From a virus, in the IMG/VR virus record IMGVR_UViG_3300010883_027301, positions 1 to 44,901 of that record: a stretch of 44,901 nucleotides of DNA; one strand, written 5' to 3'. The notes beneath the pieces are model-generated. The model was not told where the DNA came from. It searched no databases and saw nothing but the letters and a program-made list of their open reading frames with translations. Within the stretch, counting starts at the first letter, position 1. Every line of letters begins with the position of its first letter. Position numbers and translations under genes: made by a program. Shown piece by piece: positions 31,978 through 40,570 of this stretch.

Positions 31978-33168
31978 GTGTCTAAAAATAAATCAATCAG
32001 AGTAGCAATAGTTGGAGTTGGCAATTGCGCTAATTCTTTCTATCAAGGACTAACATATTACGCTGGATATACAGCAGGACAAGAACGCGACGGAATTATG
32101 AAAAGTCGAATTGGAGGTTATTCAGTCGCAGATCTTAAAGTGGTCGCAGCTTTTGATGTTGATAAAAGAAAAGTTGGAAAATGCTTTAGAGAAGCAATGA
32201 GAGCAAAACCTAATTGCACTCCGACTTATGAGCAAAACGTTCCCGACGGCCCGATTGTTCAAATGGGTCCAATTATGGACGGTGTTCCATCTCTTATGAG
32301 AGATTATCCAGATGATGAAGCTTTTCGTGTGGCAGATTTAGAGCCCGTAGATGTAACTCAGATTCTTATTGATGAGCAAGTTGATATTCTAATCAACTAC
32401 TTACCAGTAGGTTCTCAGAAAGCCACTGAGTACTATGCTGAAGCTTGCTTAGACGCTAGAGTTTCTCTTTTGAACTGTATTCCAGTTTTTATTGCATCTA
32501 ATCCTAAATGGGAGCAGCGTTTTATTGATGCTGGAATTCCATTAATTGGCGATGATATGAAATCTCAATTTGGGGCTTCTATTCTTTCTCAAATGCTCCA
32601 AGAGCTTGCATTTGCTCGTGGATTAAACGTCAATGCGCATATTCAACGTAACGTTGGAGGGAATACAGACTTTTTGAATATGGTTGATCAATCAAGGTTA
32701 AAGTATAAGAAGGTTTCAAAGGAAAATGTAATTCGCTCTCAACACATTATTAGAGGCGTGGATCCAGAAGAATCTTTCTTGCACGCTGGACCGTCTGAAT
32801 ATATTCGTTATTACAAAGATAATAAAGTTGCAAATTTTCGAATTGAAATGGAGGGATTTCTTGGAGCTCCAGTTATTTTAGATGCTCAACTTTCAGTAAT
32901 TGATTCACCAAACTCCGGTGGTGTTGTTATAGATGCAGCGAGATATTTGAAAGTTGCTAGAGAAATGGGAATAGTTGGAGCGCTTAGAGGACCGTCAGCA
33001 TTTACTCAAAAGACACCACCCCAACAACTCATGTTTTCAGAAACTCTTTATGAGTGTGATGCTCTTTCTGAAAGAAAGCTTACAAGATTTACTCGCAGGC
33101 AAACTGAAAAATATAGCGCTAAAGAACTGTACAGCGCGTGTCCAGCTGGAAATAAGGAAATTGACTAA
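31978..33168 (+). CDS. ino1: myo-Inositol-1-phosphate (inositol-3-phosphate) synthase
   Basis: GTG start with GGAG upstream. VAIVGVGNCANS (10-20) is the NAD-binding Rossmann loop. GDDMKSQFGA (191-200) and QRNVGGNTDFLNM further on are diagnostic for inositol-phosphate synthase, the latter containing conserved Asn and Asp around the active site. At 396 residues it matches the short bacterial/archaeal form rather than the 500-residue eukaryotic one. It converts glucose-6-phosphate to inositol phosphate with NAD. It lies among sugar and DNA-modification genes. A role in making an inositol-derived precursor, for DNA or surface glycan or for phospholipid, is inference. Presence in a phage is unusual. 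Confidence 0.88.
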   Translation: MSKNKSIRVAIVGVGNCANSFYQGLTYYAGYTAGQERDGIMKSRIGGYSVADLKVVAAFDVDKRKVGKCFREAMRAKPNCTPTYEQNVPDGPIVQMGPIMDGVPSLMRDYPDDEAFRVADLEPVDVTQILIDEQVDILINYLPVGSQKATEYYAEACLDARVSLLNCIPVFIASNPKWEQRFIDAGIPLIGDDMKSQFGASILSQMLQELAFARGLNVNAHIQRNVGGNTDFLNMVDQSRLKYKKVSKENVIRSQHIIRGVDPEESFLHAGPSEYIRYYKDNKVANFRIEMEGFLGAPVILDAQLSVIDSPNSGGVVIDAARYLKVAREMGIVGALRGPSAFTQKTPPQQLMFSETLYECDALSERKLTRFTRRQTEKYSAKELYSACPAGNKEID

Positions 33169-33884
33169 TGGCAAAACTGCACGACCAAAAAGGGAAACTT
33201 TTTAATCCAGATTCTGGAAATTTTGAAGAGTGTGTAATAAAGTTTAATGGTAGAAATGGCTTTTGGTACCGACCAGGCACTTTTGACTTAAATTCTATAA
33301 GGGAATGCAGAGACAATTATAGCGATATTGACACATGCGGAAAAACAGTTTTAGACTTAGGAGCTAATATAGGGGGGTTTTCAAAAATGGCGCTACAAAA
33401 AGGAGCTAAGAAATTAATAGCTTTAGAGCCATGTCCTTATAATTTTCAAATTCTAGAAATTAATGCTCCAAACGCAGAATGTTTTAATGCCGCAGTTTGT
33501 GAAAGCGAATTAGAAGAAGTGGTTTTTCATTACGCTGGATCTAAAAGAAACTCTGTTTCTTCTTCTACGCTTAAACGAAGAAATGCTTCTGGCGTCTCTA
33601 TTTCTGTTCCAGGTCTCTCTTTTTCAGGTCTTTTAGAAAAATACAAGCCAGAAATACTAAAGATAGATATTGAAGGAAAAGAGTACGATATTTTAGATTC
33701 TATTGATAAAATTCCAGACTTTGTAGAAATAGTGGGAATTGAATTTCATAATACTCGTAAACCCTACTCAGAATATCCGCTTCGTTTTTTTCCAGAGGCA
33801 GATTGGAAAAAAGTAGAGCACCCAATTCTAATGTTCGGCCAAAAGAAAGTCTTAGACTACACTTTTTATCGCAAACATATCTAA
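33168..33884 (+). CDS. FkbM-family SAM methyltransferase
   Basis: VLDLGANIGGFS is the SAM-binding motif I, and LIALEPCPYNFQILEIN supplies the acidic residue of the next strand. LKIDIEGKEYDIL and VGIEFHN are the conserved FkbM segments. At 238 residues it is typical. Members O-methylate sugars and other small molecules. ATG overlaps the stop of the inositol synthase gene by 1 base, so the two are probably made together. The natural acceptor is unknown; inositol or a DNA-linked sugar would fit the context. Confidence 0.8.
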   Translation: MAKLHDQKGKLFNPDSGNFEECVIKFNGRNGFWYRPGTFDLNSIRECRDNYSDIDTCGKTVLDLGANIGGFSKMALQKGAKKLIALEPCPYNFQILEINAPNAECFNAAVCESELEEVVFHYAGSKRNSVSSSTLKRRNASGVSISVPGLSFSGLLEKYKPEILKIDIEGKEYDILDSIDKIPDFVEIVGIEFHNTRKPYSEYPLRFFPEADWKKVEHPILMFGQKKVLDYTFYRKHI

Positions 33885-33893
33885 GGAGGACAA

Positions 33894-34310
33894 GTGACAG
33901 TAAACGCTTTTGATATTGATGGAGTAATCCATTTGGGAGATGGAGTCTGCGGAATTCATCCTGGGCCTAGCGATGTGATAATCACTGGCCGAAGTTTTGA
34001 AGAAGAGGCTGAGACCCTAGCTTTTCTCCACAGAAATGGAATTCATAATCCAGTATTTTTTAATCAGTGCCACTATGAAGACAAGACACGCAAAAGCTCT
34101 GGTTGGCATAAAGGAGAAACTATTAAATTGCTCCATCGAGCTGGATTGAGTATTCAATATTTTTTTGAAGACGATGAAGTTCAAAAATCTGAAATTGAAA
34201 GAAAGTTAGAGGAAGTTTCGGTTTGGAATATCGGCACTAAAGTAATTCATGTCAATAATCCGAACGTTAAAAAAGAGAACCGTCGCCATTTAGAGGATTT
34301 AGATGAGTAG
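33894..34310 (+). CDS. Small HAD-like phosphatase
   Basis: GTG start with a strong AAGGAGG site. AFDIDGVIHLG holds the DxDGV motif I (D7, D9). SDVIITGRSF is the motif II region and YFFEDDEVQ resembles the acidic C-terminal motif. At 138 residues it lacks a cap domain. It is likely to dephosphorylate a small metabolite. Lying two genes after inositol-phosphate synthase, it could supply the inositol monophosphatase step, but that is inference. Confidence 0.65.
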   Translation: MTVNAFDIDGVIHLGDGVCGIHPGPSDVIITGRSFEEEAETLAFLHRNGIHNPVFFNQCHYEDKTRKSSGWHKGETIKLLHRAGLSIQYFFEDDEVQKSEIERKLEEVSVWNIGTKVIHVNNPNVKKENRRHLEDLDE

Positions 34311-35748
34311 TTCTGAACTTCTTAAGATGACTGATAAACAACTGTTCGATGAGATTCCTTCTCACAAAAAGCAGGACTTTGTAGATTTTATAAAAGAGCT
34401 TAATCGAAGAGAGTATCTAGTAAGGTTTGCAAAATCGTGCACTTTTGAAACATTTCAGCATTTGCCTAACGAATCTTTAAAGTTTGGTAGTGGATTTATC
34501 GTAAATGGAAAATCAGTACCTTATTTCCACCCTAATCGTAGTTTTCATGACGAGATTATTTGGTTGAATGAGAACCTATTTTATAATCCCCAAGCGACAT
34601 TTGAAGATAAGCTTATTAATGCAGCTATCATTAAATTCTATGGCCCATCTAACACTCTTAAGCTTATATCTGCTAACACAGGAAAGAATTTTGTAGACTA
34701 TAAGAAGTTTATTAGTAGTCCAAAGTATCTAAAGAAGATTTGTGTAAATCTAGAAACTGCTGTTAAAAATAAAGAAAAAATTTATGGCACAACTGAACTT
34801 AGAACAAGCCTTCAAACGGCAGCTAGAAATTATGCTAGAGATGTTGGATCTCCAATAGACAAAATTGAATTAATTTCGAAAGCTGATAGAAAAGTTCGAA
34901 CATGCCGCTCTTCTGATATTTTGTTTTGGTTTACTAAAATAGGTCCAGATTTTGTTAATTTTTATAAGCAAACTCCAAATATGGAAGAGTCTTTTAATTT
35001 TCTAAATTCTTTTAGAGGGATTGGAAATTATTATGGTTATCACTTTAGTTGTAACTTAGCTCGCATGCCAGAAGTTGGAAACTTGATATTTCAAGGCTCG
35101 CCCGGCCGTATTAACGAAGACGATGAATATGTTGTCCCGGGCGTCGGCGCGATGGCTGCCATAAATTGGTTTTATGAGCATCGAGGGCATTCTATAAACA
35201 CTAAAGTCGGAAAAAAATTAATAAATGCTATTAGAAAGCATCAAAATAGTTTCTTTGATTTAAAAAAATCAGATAATTCTAAATTTTATATGGAAAAAGT
35301 TTCTGAACTTGGATATTTTACTAATTTTGGTTGTGAAATATCTTGCTGCCAGTTCGGAGTTTATCGAAGATTAAGAGAAGATAAAAAATTAGCTTTAAGA
35401 AGAGCAGCTGCACCAATTTCAAAAGAGGAAGTCAAAATGATTCTTACACCCAAAACATTAATGCAAAAATTAGGGCTTATTTCAGAAGATAAGCCAATCA
35501 AAAAAGAACTAGAAATTAAGTCTCCAACACTAGATTTTTCTTCTACTAGTAAAGAAGATTTAATTCTTAATATTGTAGATCAGTCTGGCGAGGCATGTTC
35601 TCATTCATTAGTCGCTAAGCTAATTGAAGAAAAAGGATATACTCAATACAAACAAGAGGGATCTTGGAAAGAGAGTTGGGTTATAATGAGAGACCTTGTT
35701 GAAAAGGGTGCTTTAGTAAAAGACGGAAAGTTTTACCGGAGGCCGTAA
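34303..35748 (+). CDS. Protein resembling AADT / alpha-glutamyl-putrescinyl-thymine pyrophosphorylase-like helical fold
   Basis: The 481-residue protein has a long helical N-terminal part. Its core SFRGIGNYYGYHFSCNLAR (about 236-254) and NEDDEYVVPGVGAMAAINW (271-289) match, by eye, the GIG helix-hairpin-helix and GPGA-type motifs of the DNA glycosylase-like families described in hypermodified phages. Those families include amino-acid:DNA transferase and alpha-glutamyl/putrescinyl thymine pyrophosphorylase. A C-terminal winged-helix-like segment (about 415-481) follows. ATG overlaps the HAD gene by 8 bases and its stop overlaps the next start by 1 base. This is a best guess from remembered motifs. 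An unrelated HhH nucleic-acid protein remains possible. Confidence 0.55.
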   Translation: MSSSELLKMTDKQLFDEIPSHKKQDFVDFIKELNRREYLVRFAKSCTFETFQHLPNESLKFGSGFIVNGKSVPYFHPNRSFHDEIIWLNENLFYNPQATFEDKLINAAIIKFYGPSNTLKLISANTGKNFVDYKKFISSPKYLKKICVNLETAVKNKEKIYGTTELRTSLQTAARNYARDVGSPIDKIELISKADRKVRTCRSSDILFWFTKIGPDFVNFYKQTPNMEESFNFLNSFRGIGNYYGYHFSCNLARMPEVGNLIFQGSPGRINEDDEYVVPGVGAMAAINWFYEHRGHSINTKVGKKLINAIRKHQNSFFDLKKSDNSKFYMEKVSELGYFTNFGCEISCCQFGVYRRLREDKKLALRRAAAPISKEEVKMILTPKTLMQKLGLISEDKPIKKELEIKSPTLDFSSTSKEDLILNIVDQSGEACSHSLVAKLIEEKGYTQYKQEGSWKESWVIMRDLVEKGALVKDGKFYRRP

Positions 35749-36926
35749 TGCCAGAAGTTAAATGGGGAACTATTATCCCTCTTATTGGTGGCAGTGCTAT
35801 AGGATGTTCTCAAGCGACTAAAAATAGACCAAAGTTTCATCTTAGCTACTCTGCTTTTTCTGCAAATGAAAAATATCTTACAGATTACTGGAAAGATGTT
35901 CCTCGCATTGTTTTAGATGAGGGCGGAAAAATTCCAAATGAAGAAATAGATTTCATAAACTCTGTATGTCCTTGCGCTGGATTAAGCCAGTTAAGTACTT
36001 CACGCAGTATAGAAAAGAGAGAAGAGCAAAACTATTGGATGTATGAATCTTCTAATAGAATTCTAGGCGATGTTCGCCCAAAAGTTTACTGGGGCGAAAA
36101 TGCTCCCGGCCTTTTTACTAATTCAGGCGCGTACGTAAGAGATAAATTAAAGGATCTTGCTCTTAAATACGGGTATACTTTTTCTCTATATAAAACAGAT
36201 ACGCAGAGACATGGTATACCACAGCGCAGAGTTAGAACTTTCTATTTTTTTTGGAGAGATACCAATCCGCCCTTGCTAAACTACTTTAATCAGCCAATGC
36301 CAACTTTTGCTGACTATATTAAAGAGATACCAAGCTCAGCATCTCTACAAGACAAGTTTAATATAGAGGGTAAAATTTCTGATAACTTTGATTCTTATGC
36401 TTTTATTTTGCAGCGCTTAAATATTGACCATAATTCTTTTGTTAAGAACAATGATGGCGGATCAATACACTCAGTTTATTCTTATCTAGCAGAAAACAAT
36501 ATTCTAAAAGAGTGTATTGAGTGGATTGAAAAAAATAAGCTAGAAGAAACTGCTGAGCATAGAAGGCTTAAGTCAATTTATAAAAAAGTTCAGTCAGGCG
36601 GCCGGTTTATGGATGCTTCTCCTGGATATTATTATCGTAGAACTAATGCAATAGTGGGTAGAACTTTAACCCATCTTATTCATCCAACAGAAGATCGTGG
36701 TATGTCTATTAGAGAACTTCTTCACATGATGGGACTACCACATGATTTTGAAATGAGCGATAGGAAATCTTTAAATGCAATTGCTCAAAATGTTCCAACA
36801 TGTACAGCTCGAGATATGGCTAGTCAAGTTATTGAATATTTAAACAACGACTTACAAATTGCAGAAAATAGTTTTTTAATGCAAAATAACCTAAAAGAGG
36901 AAATTACATTATGCGAGCGCTTGTAA
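35748..36926 (+). CDS. Cytosine-C5-methyltransferase-like protein
   Basis: The motifs are in family order. A motif I-like segment PLIGGSAIGCSQA lies at about 11-23. VCPCAGLS has catalytic-type P75-C76. ENAPGLF is motif VI. QRHGIPQRRVRTF is motif VIII. SIRELLHMMGLPHDF and IAQNVPTCTARDMASQV are motifs IX and X. The catalytic Cys and the QRxxR residues are present, so it may be active. The target-recognition region between motifs VIII and IX is about 130 residues. It overlaps the gene upstream by 1 base and the epimerase by 16. It may modify DNA cytosine. If the phage DNA carries hydroxymethylcytosine, its role needs a different explanation. Confidence 0.7.
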   Translation: MPEVKWGTIIPLIGGSAIGCSQATKNRPKFHLSYSAFSANEKYLTDYWKDVPRIVLDEGGKIPNEEIDFINSVCPCAGLSQLSTSRSIEKREEQNYWMYESSNRILGDVRPKVYWGENAPGLFTNSGAYVRDKLKDLALKYGYTFSLYKTDTQRHGIPQRRVRTFYFFWRDTNPPLLNYFNQPMPTFADYIKEIPSSASLQDKFNIEGKISDNFDSYAFILQRLNIDHNSFVKNNDGGSIHSVYSYLAENNILKECIEWIEKNKLEETAEHRRLKSIYKKVQSGGRFMDASPGYYYRRTNAIVGRTLTHLIHPTEDRGMSIRELLHMMGLPHDFEMSDRKSLNAIAQNVPTCTARDMASQVIEYLNNDLQIAENSFLMQNNLKEEITLCERL

Positions 36927-37897
36927 CAGGTGGATGCGGATTTATTGGATCGTGTCTTACAAAAAAATTAGTAGACTTAGGATGGGATGTTGAAATTGTT
37001 GATGATATGTCAAATGGAGATTATTCTTTTTTAGGTGATTATTCGTTTAGAACAATACCAGTTCAGCTTGGACATATTTACGATAGTCAAAATCTAAAAA
37101 AAGAAAGAGATATAACAATTCTAGTTGGAGATTTTGTAAGCAAAGAAATTATTCGTAGAATTATAGAAAAAAAATACGATATAATCTTTCACTTTGCAGC
37201 AAATCCAAGAGTAGAGTATTCTGTGCAAAACCCATTAGAAACCACTGATGAAAATTTGACAAAAACTATACGACTTTTTACCCATGCGGTTGGAAATGTT
37301 AAAAGAATAGTTTTTTCTTCTAGTTGTTCAATCTATGGTGATCCATGGACTCTCCCAACTACAGAAAATCATGGTAAAAATCCGAATAGCCCATATGCTC
37401 TTCAAAAACAATGCGTGGAAGAATACTCCAAGCTTTATTCTAAGATTTATGATTTAGACATAGCTTGTCTAAGATACTTTAACGTGTATGGACCTAATCA
37501 ATACGGGGACTCTCCATACTCTACAGCCATTGTTTCTTGGTGCGATAAAGTATCTAAAGGCCTTCCTTTAAGAAGTGACGGAGATGGCACGCAGTCTAGA
37601 GATATGGTATTTGTAGAAGACGTAGCTAGAGCTAATATATTAGCCGCCACTAGAGAAGAAAACTTTGGCGGAAAATGTATAAACATTGGAAGCGGAACTT
37701 CGTATACAAACAATCAAATTTTAGATATTTTTAAAAATAAATTTGGAAGTCTAGAAATAGTTCACGCTCCAGAAAGGCTTGGAGACGTAAAGCATACGCA
37801 AGCAGAAACTAGAGAAGCAAAAAATGCACTGGGATTTCAAACTGAGTATACTTTAGAAGAAGGATTGAAAAAGACGTTTTTATGGTGGGAGCTTTAA
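36911..37897 (+). CDS. NAD-dependent epimerase/dehydratase (extended SDR, GalE/RmlB-like)
   Basis: TGGCGFIG is the NAD-binding loop, FHFAANPRV the conserved strand, SSSCSIYGD carries the catalytic Ser and YALQK (162-166) the Tyr-Lys pair. RYFNVYGPNQ and RDMVFVEDVARA complete the extended SDR signature. At 328 residues it is full length. It acts on a nucleotide sugar, as epimerase or dehydratase, which supports sugar-based modification or glycan work in this gene block. AAGAGG precedes the ATG. Confidence 0.88.
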   Translation: MRALVTGGCGFIGSCLTKKLVDLGWDVEIVDDMSNGDYSFLGDYSFRTIPVQLGHIYDSQNLKKERDITILVGDFVSKEIIRRIIEKKYDIIFHFAANPRVEYSVQNPLETTDENLTKTIRLFTHAVGNVKRIVFSSSCSIYGDPWTLPTTENHGKNPNSPYALQKQCVEEYSKLYSKIYDLDIACLRYFNVYGPNQYGDSPYSTAIVSWCDKVSKGLPLRSDGDGTQSRDMVFVEDVARANILAATREENFGGKCINIGSGTSYTNNQILDIFKNKFGSLEIVHAPERLGDVKHTQAETREAKNALGFQTEYTLEEGLKKTFLWWEL

Positions 37898-38451
37898 TGA
37901 TTAATCCACAGTTTATTATTTTTACCGGACCGATGTTTGGAGGTAAGACTACTCGTTTACTATCAGCTTTAGATAGATATGTTCACCAAAAAAGAGACGT
38001 TCTTGCATTTAAGCCAGACGTAGATAAAAGATACGGCGAAGAGTCTATTAATACTCACACTGGTGGAAAAATTAGTGCTGTAAGAGTTGCAAATGGTAGA
38101 GAGATTACTTCTGCCGTTTTAGAAAAAGCGGAAACAGGATCAGTAGACATCATTGCAGTAGATGAAGCTTTTATGATTCCTGGTTCTGCTAAAGCGTTGA
38201 TAGAACTTTTCAATGCAGGTTTTACAGTGCTGATTTCTACGCTGCAACTCTGTTCTGATGGAACTTCATACGGAGAAATTAAAGAAATGATGCCTTGGGC
38301 AACTAAAATAGAAATATGCCCCGCGGTTTGCACCACGTGCGGTGCTGATGCTTTTTACACTTTTAAAAAAGGCGGAAATAGCCACCAACAAATCGAAGTT
38401 GGCGGATCCGATTTATACGAACCAAGGTGTTTAAGTCATTTTGAATTTTGA
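37897..38451 (+). CDS. tdk: Thymidine kinase
   Basis: ATG 37897 overlaps the upstream stop by 1 base and has GGGAG 6 bases upstream; an earlier ATG at 37882 lies inside the epimerase gene. GPMFGGKT (11-18) is the P-loop of type II thymidine kinase. VDEAFM stands where DEAQF is usual. GFTVLISTLQLCSDG is the lasso-side strand. CPAVCTTCGADA with a later YEPRC gives the zinc cysteines. At 184 residues it is complete. It salvages thymidine into dTMP, compensating if the ThyA homologue is a hydroxymethylase instead. Confidence 0.9.
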   Translation: MINPQFIIFTGPMFGGKTTRLLSALDRYVHQKRDVLAFKPDVDKRYGEESINTHTGGKISAVRVANGREITSAVLEKAETGSVDIIAVDEAFMIPGSAKALIELFNAGFTVLISTLQLCSDGTSYGEIKEMMPWATKIEICPAVCTTCGADAFYTFKKGGNSHQQIEVGGSDLYEPRCLSHFEF

Positions 38452-38479
38452 ATTATTAAATGAAATTATGCTTACTTTT

Positions 38480-38488
38480 TGTTATAAT
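38480..38488 (+). promoter_or_regulatory. Extended -10 promoter before the cupin gene
   Basis: TGTTATAAT (TG-N-TATAAT) lies 30 bases before the ATG at 38510. It is followed by ATATATC and then AAAGGAG. The element at 25688 has the same order of -10 box, ATATATC and ribosome site. No -35 match is seen. Confidence 0.6.
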
Positions 38489-38509
38489 ATATCTAAAGGA
38501 GTTTAACTT

Positions 38510-38935
38510 ATGCCTGAATATAAAAGCTCTTGGAAGTCTAAATCTACTACTCGTGAGACCCCTTGGGGATCAGAGATTATGTGGACTGCTACCACTGGAT
38601 GCGCTGGAAAATGCCTAAGCATAAAAAAGGGTTTGAGAACCAGTTTAAAATACTATAAAATTAAAGACGAAGTACTTTTTTTATATAAGGGTAAAATTTT
38701 AGTTACTCATGGCGACGAACAAACTCTTTCTGATCCTGAAAGACATCCGTATGTAGAAAGTATGCTTTCTCCTGGAGAAATGGTTATAATCCAAAGCAGC
38801 TGCCCATATAGAATAGAAGCTATAGAAGATTCAGAAGTTATTGAAATTGGAACTAGAAAACCCTCTGGATTAATGCGAATAATGGTAGAAGACGATTTTG
38901 GAAGAGTAAAAAAAGAAGAAAATGGAGAATTTTAA
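38510..38935 (+). CDS. Cupin-like protein related to mannose-6-phosphate isomerase type II
   Basis: ETPWGSEIMW, GKCLSIKKGLRTSL and KDEVLFLYKGKILV follow the order of the cupin domain of GMP/PMI-type enzymes (PWG, then GxR-x-S, then a DE-containing strand). The usual metal-binding HxH is absent: the matching site reads YYKIKDE. It may be a non-catalytic cupin or a binding protein for a sugar or for a capsid or glycan partner. It has its own extended -10 promoter. The role is unclear. Confidence 0.6.
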   Translation: MPEYKSSWKSKSTTRETPWGSEIMWTATTGCAGKCLSIKKGLRTSLKYYKIKDEVLFLYKGKILVTHGDEQTLSDPERHPYVESMLSPGEMVIIQSSCPYRIEAIEDSEVIEIGTRKPSGLMRIMVEDDFGRVKKEENGEF

Positions 38936-38937
38936 AA

Positions 38938-39840
38938 ATGATAGTGACTGATCCATCTTCAGTAAATCTTGTGATTTATCATGCTGATTGTACAGACGGC
39001 TTTGGCGCTGCATATTCTGCTTGGAAGCATTTAGGAAATCGTGCTGAATATTATGCATGCAAACATGGAACAACACCGCCAAGCGTAAAAGGAAAAAATG
39101 TTGTTATTTTAGACTTTTCTTACGGAAATGAATTAACTAAGAAAATGATAGAAGAAGCTAATTCTCTTATTATTATTGATCATCATAAGTCCGCAATGGT
39201 AGAACTCCACGATATTACTAATACTCATTTTGATATGACGAAAAGTGGCGCAATATTATCGTGGGAATTTTTCCATCCAGGAAAAGAAGCTCCTAAATTT
39301 ATCAAATATATTCAAGATCGTGATCTGTGGAAGTGGGAGCTTGAGTACTCAAAAGAATTCAGTGCAGCATTTGACATGGTCCCATTTGAATTTGAAGAGT
39401 TTGAGAAGTTTGAAGATGACTCTGTTTTTGATGATTCGTGTAAACGAGGATCGTATATTTTAGCTTATAGTAAGACTGTAGTTAAGAAAGTGTGCGAAAA
39501 AGCAACATCTAGAAAAATGGATGGAAAAGATGTCATGGTAGTTAATGCGTCTCACTGGATGTCAGAAATAGGTGCTCGACTTGCTCCCGATTGCGACTTT
39601 GCAATGATATGGTATTGGGATCATGAAGCAGGTCATACAAAAGTAAGTCTAAGAGCTTTTCACGAAACTGTTGATGTTTCAGAAATTTCAAAGAAATTTG
39701 GCGGTGGCGGCCATAAAAAAGCTGCAGGCTTTCAGCTTGCTAAAAATAAACATATAGAAGATTTATTTGACAAGCCTAAACCAGTTAAGAAAAGATCTAC
39801 TAGAAAAAAATCAGAAAAACAAAAAGAAGGTATTGCATAA
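38938..39840 (+). CDS. DHH/DHHA1-family phosphoesterase
   Basis: YHADCTDGFGAA holds the first motif, VILDFSY the second, IIDHHKS (DHH at 81-83) the third, and FGGGGHKKAAGFQL the DHHA1 GGGH site. A basic, Lys-rich C-terminus (KKRSTRKKSEKQ) may bind nucleic acid. Members degrade nanoRNA, cyclic dinucleotides or pAp, or act like RecJ. At 300 residues it is NrnA-sized. Possible roles include removal of short RNA or of cyclic-dinucleotide signals. The last base of the stop codon is the first base of the next ATG. Confidence 0.85.
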   Translation: MIVTDPSSVNLVIYHADCTDGFGAAYSAWKHLGNRAEYYACKHGTTPPSVKGKNVVILDFSYGNELTKKMIEEANSLIIIDHHKSAMVELHDITNTHFDMTKSGAILSWEFFHPGKEAPKFIKYIQDRDLWKWELEYSKEFSAAFDMVPFEFEEFEKFEDDSVFDDSCKRGSYILAYSKTVVKKVCEKATSRKMDGKDVMVVNASHWMSEIGARLAPDCDFAMIWYWDHEAGHTKVSLRAFHETVDVSEISKKFGGGGHKKAAGFQLAKNKHIEDLFDKPKPVKKRSTRKKSEKQKEGIA

Positions 39841-40568
39841 TGAGCTATACGGGTTTTGTTCGTCCTATTCTTGGAAGCTATCCTTTTAATAGTGACTGCC
39901 CAAAAATATTAGAAATAGGAGTAGACAAAGGACAGTCTACATTTCCAATAGTTCAAAATTTGTCTTCTCGATTTTCGCATTTTTTATATTACGGAGTAGA
40001 TGTTTTTCTAAGACAACAAACATTTGAGTCTATAATTCAATTTTATGATGTTTCAGTTGTGCCAATAGATGAAAGATCTACAAGAAATGTTGTTTTTGCT
40101 CAAGAAAATAGTTTAGATTGGCTGGTAAAAAACAAGAATAATAATCCTAAGTTCGATATAGTTTTCCTCGATGGAGATCACAATTATCATACCGTCAGCA
40201 AAGAGCTAAAACTGCTTCAAAGTTTGATGCACCCTCAGTCTATAATAATATGTGATGATTTTAATGGTCGTCATGCTTTTAAAGATTCTTTTTACGGAGA
40301 AAGAGAAGAGTATAAAAACATAAAAAATGCTACTAGAAAAACTGAAAGTGAAAAGCAAGGTGTACAAACTGCAGTGAGAGACTTTATAGGTGAAAATACT
40401 GACTGGAAAGGTTTTCAGTGGCCTTCGATGGAACCATGCGTACTTTACAGATCTGACGTTTGGGAAGATCTTGAAGTAAAAGATTTCCCTGAAGGCAAAG
40501 AGGTGAAGTTGAGAGATATGATTTTTAACTTTAATCTAAAAAATACAACCCCAACTTCAGAGTTTTAA
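39840..40568 (+). CDS. Class I SAM-dependent methyltransferase (Methyltransf_24-like)
   Basis: ILEIGVDKGQST is motif I. FDIVFLDGDHNYHTVSKEL is the conserved acidic strand and helix of Methyltransf_24/CmcI-type enzymes, and SIIICDDFNG follows as the next strand. At 242 residues it is a single domain. Such enzymes O-methylate sugars and small molecules. It follows the DHH gene with a 1-base overlap and is the second methyltransferase of this block besides the FkbM protein. The target is unknown. Confidence 0.7.
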   Translation: MSYTGFVRPILGSYPFNSDCPKILEIGVDKGQSTFPIVQNLSSRFSHFLYYGVDVFLRQQTFESIIQFYDVSVVPIDERSTRNVVFAQENSLDWLVKNKNNNPKFDIVFLDGDHNYHTVSKELKLLQSLMHPQSIIICDDFNGRHAFKDSFYGEREEYKNIKNATRKTESEKQGVQTAVRDFIGENTDWKGFQWPSMEPCVLYRSDVWEDLEVKDFPEGKEVKLRDMIFNFNLKNTTPTSEF

Positions 40569-40570
40569 AA

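Noticed and set aside
40230-40250. TATAAT-like sites inside coding regions (for example near 40238, 29422 and 44521)
   Set aside because: In such AT-rich coding DNA these are expected by chance, and no downstream start or ribosome site is aligned with them.
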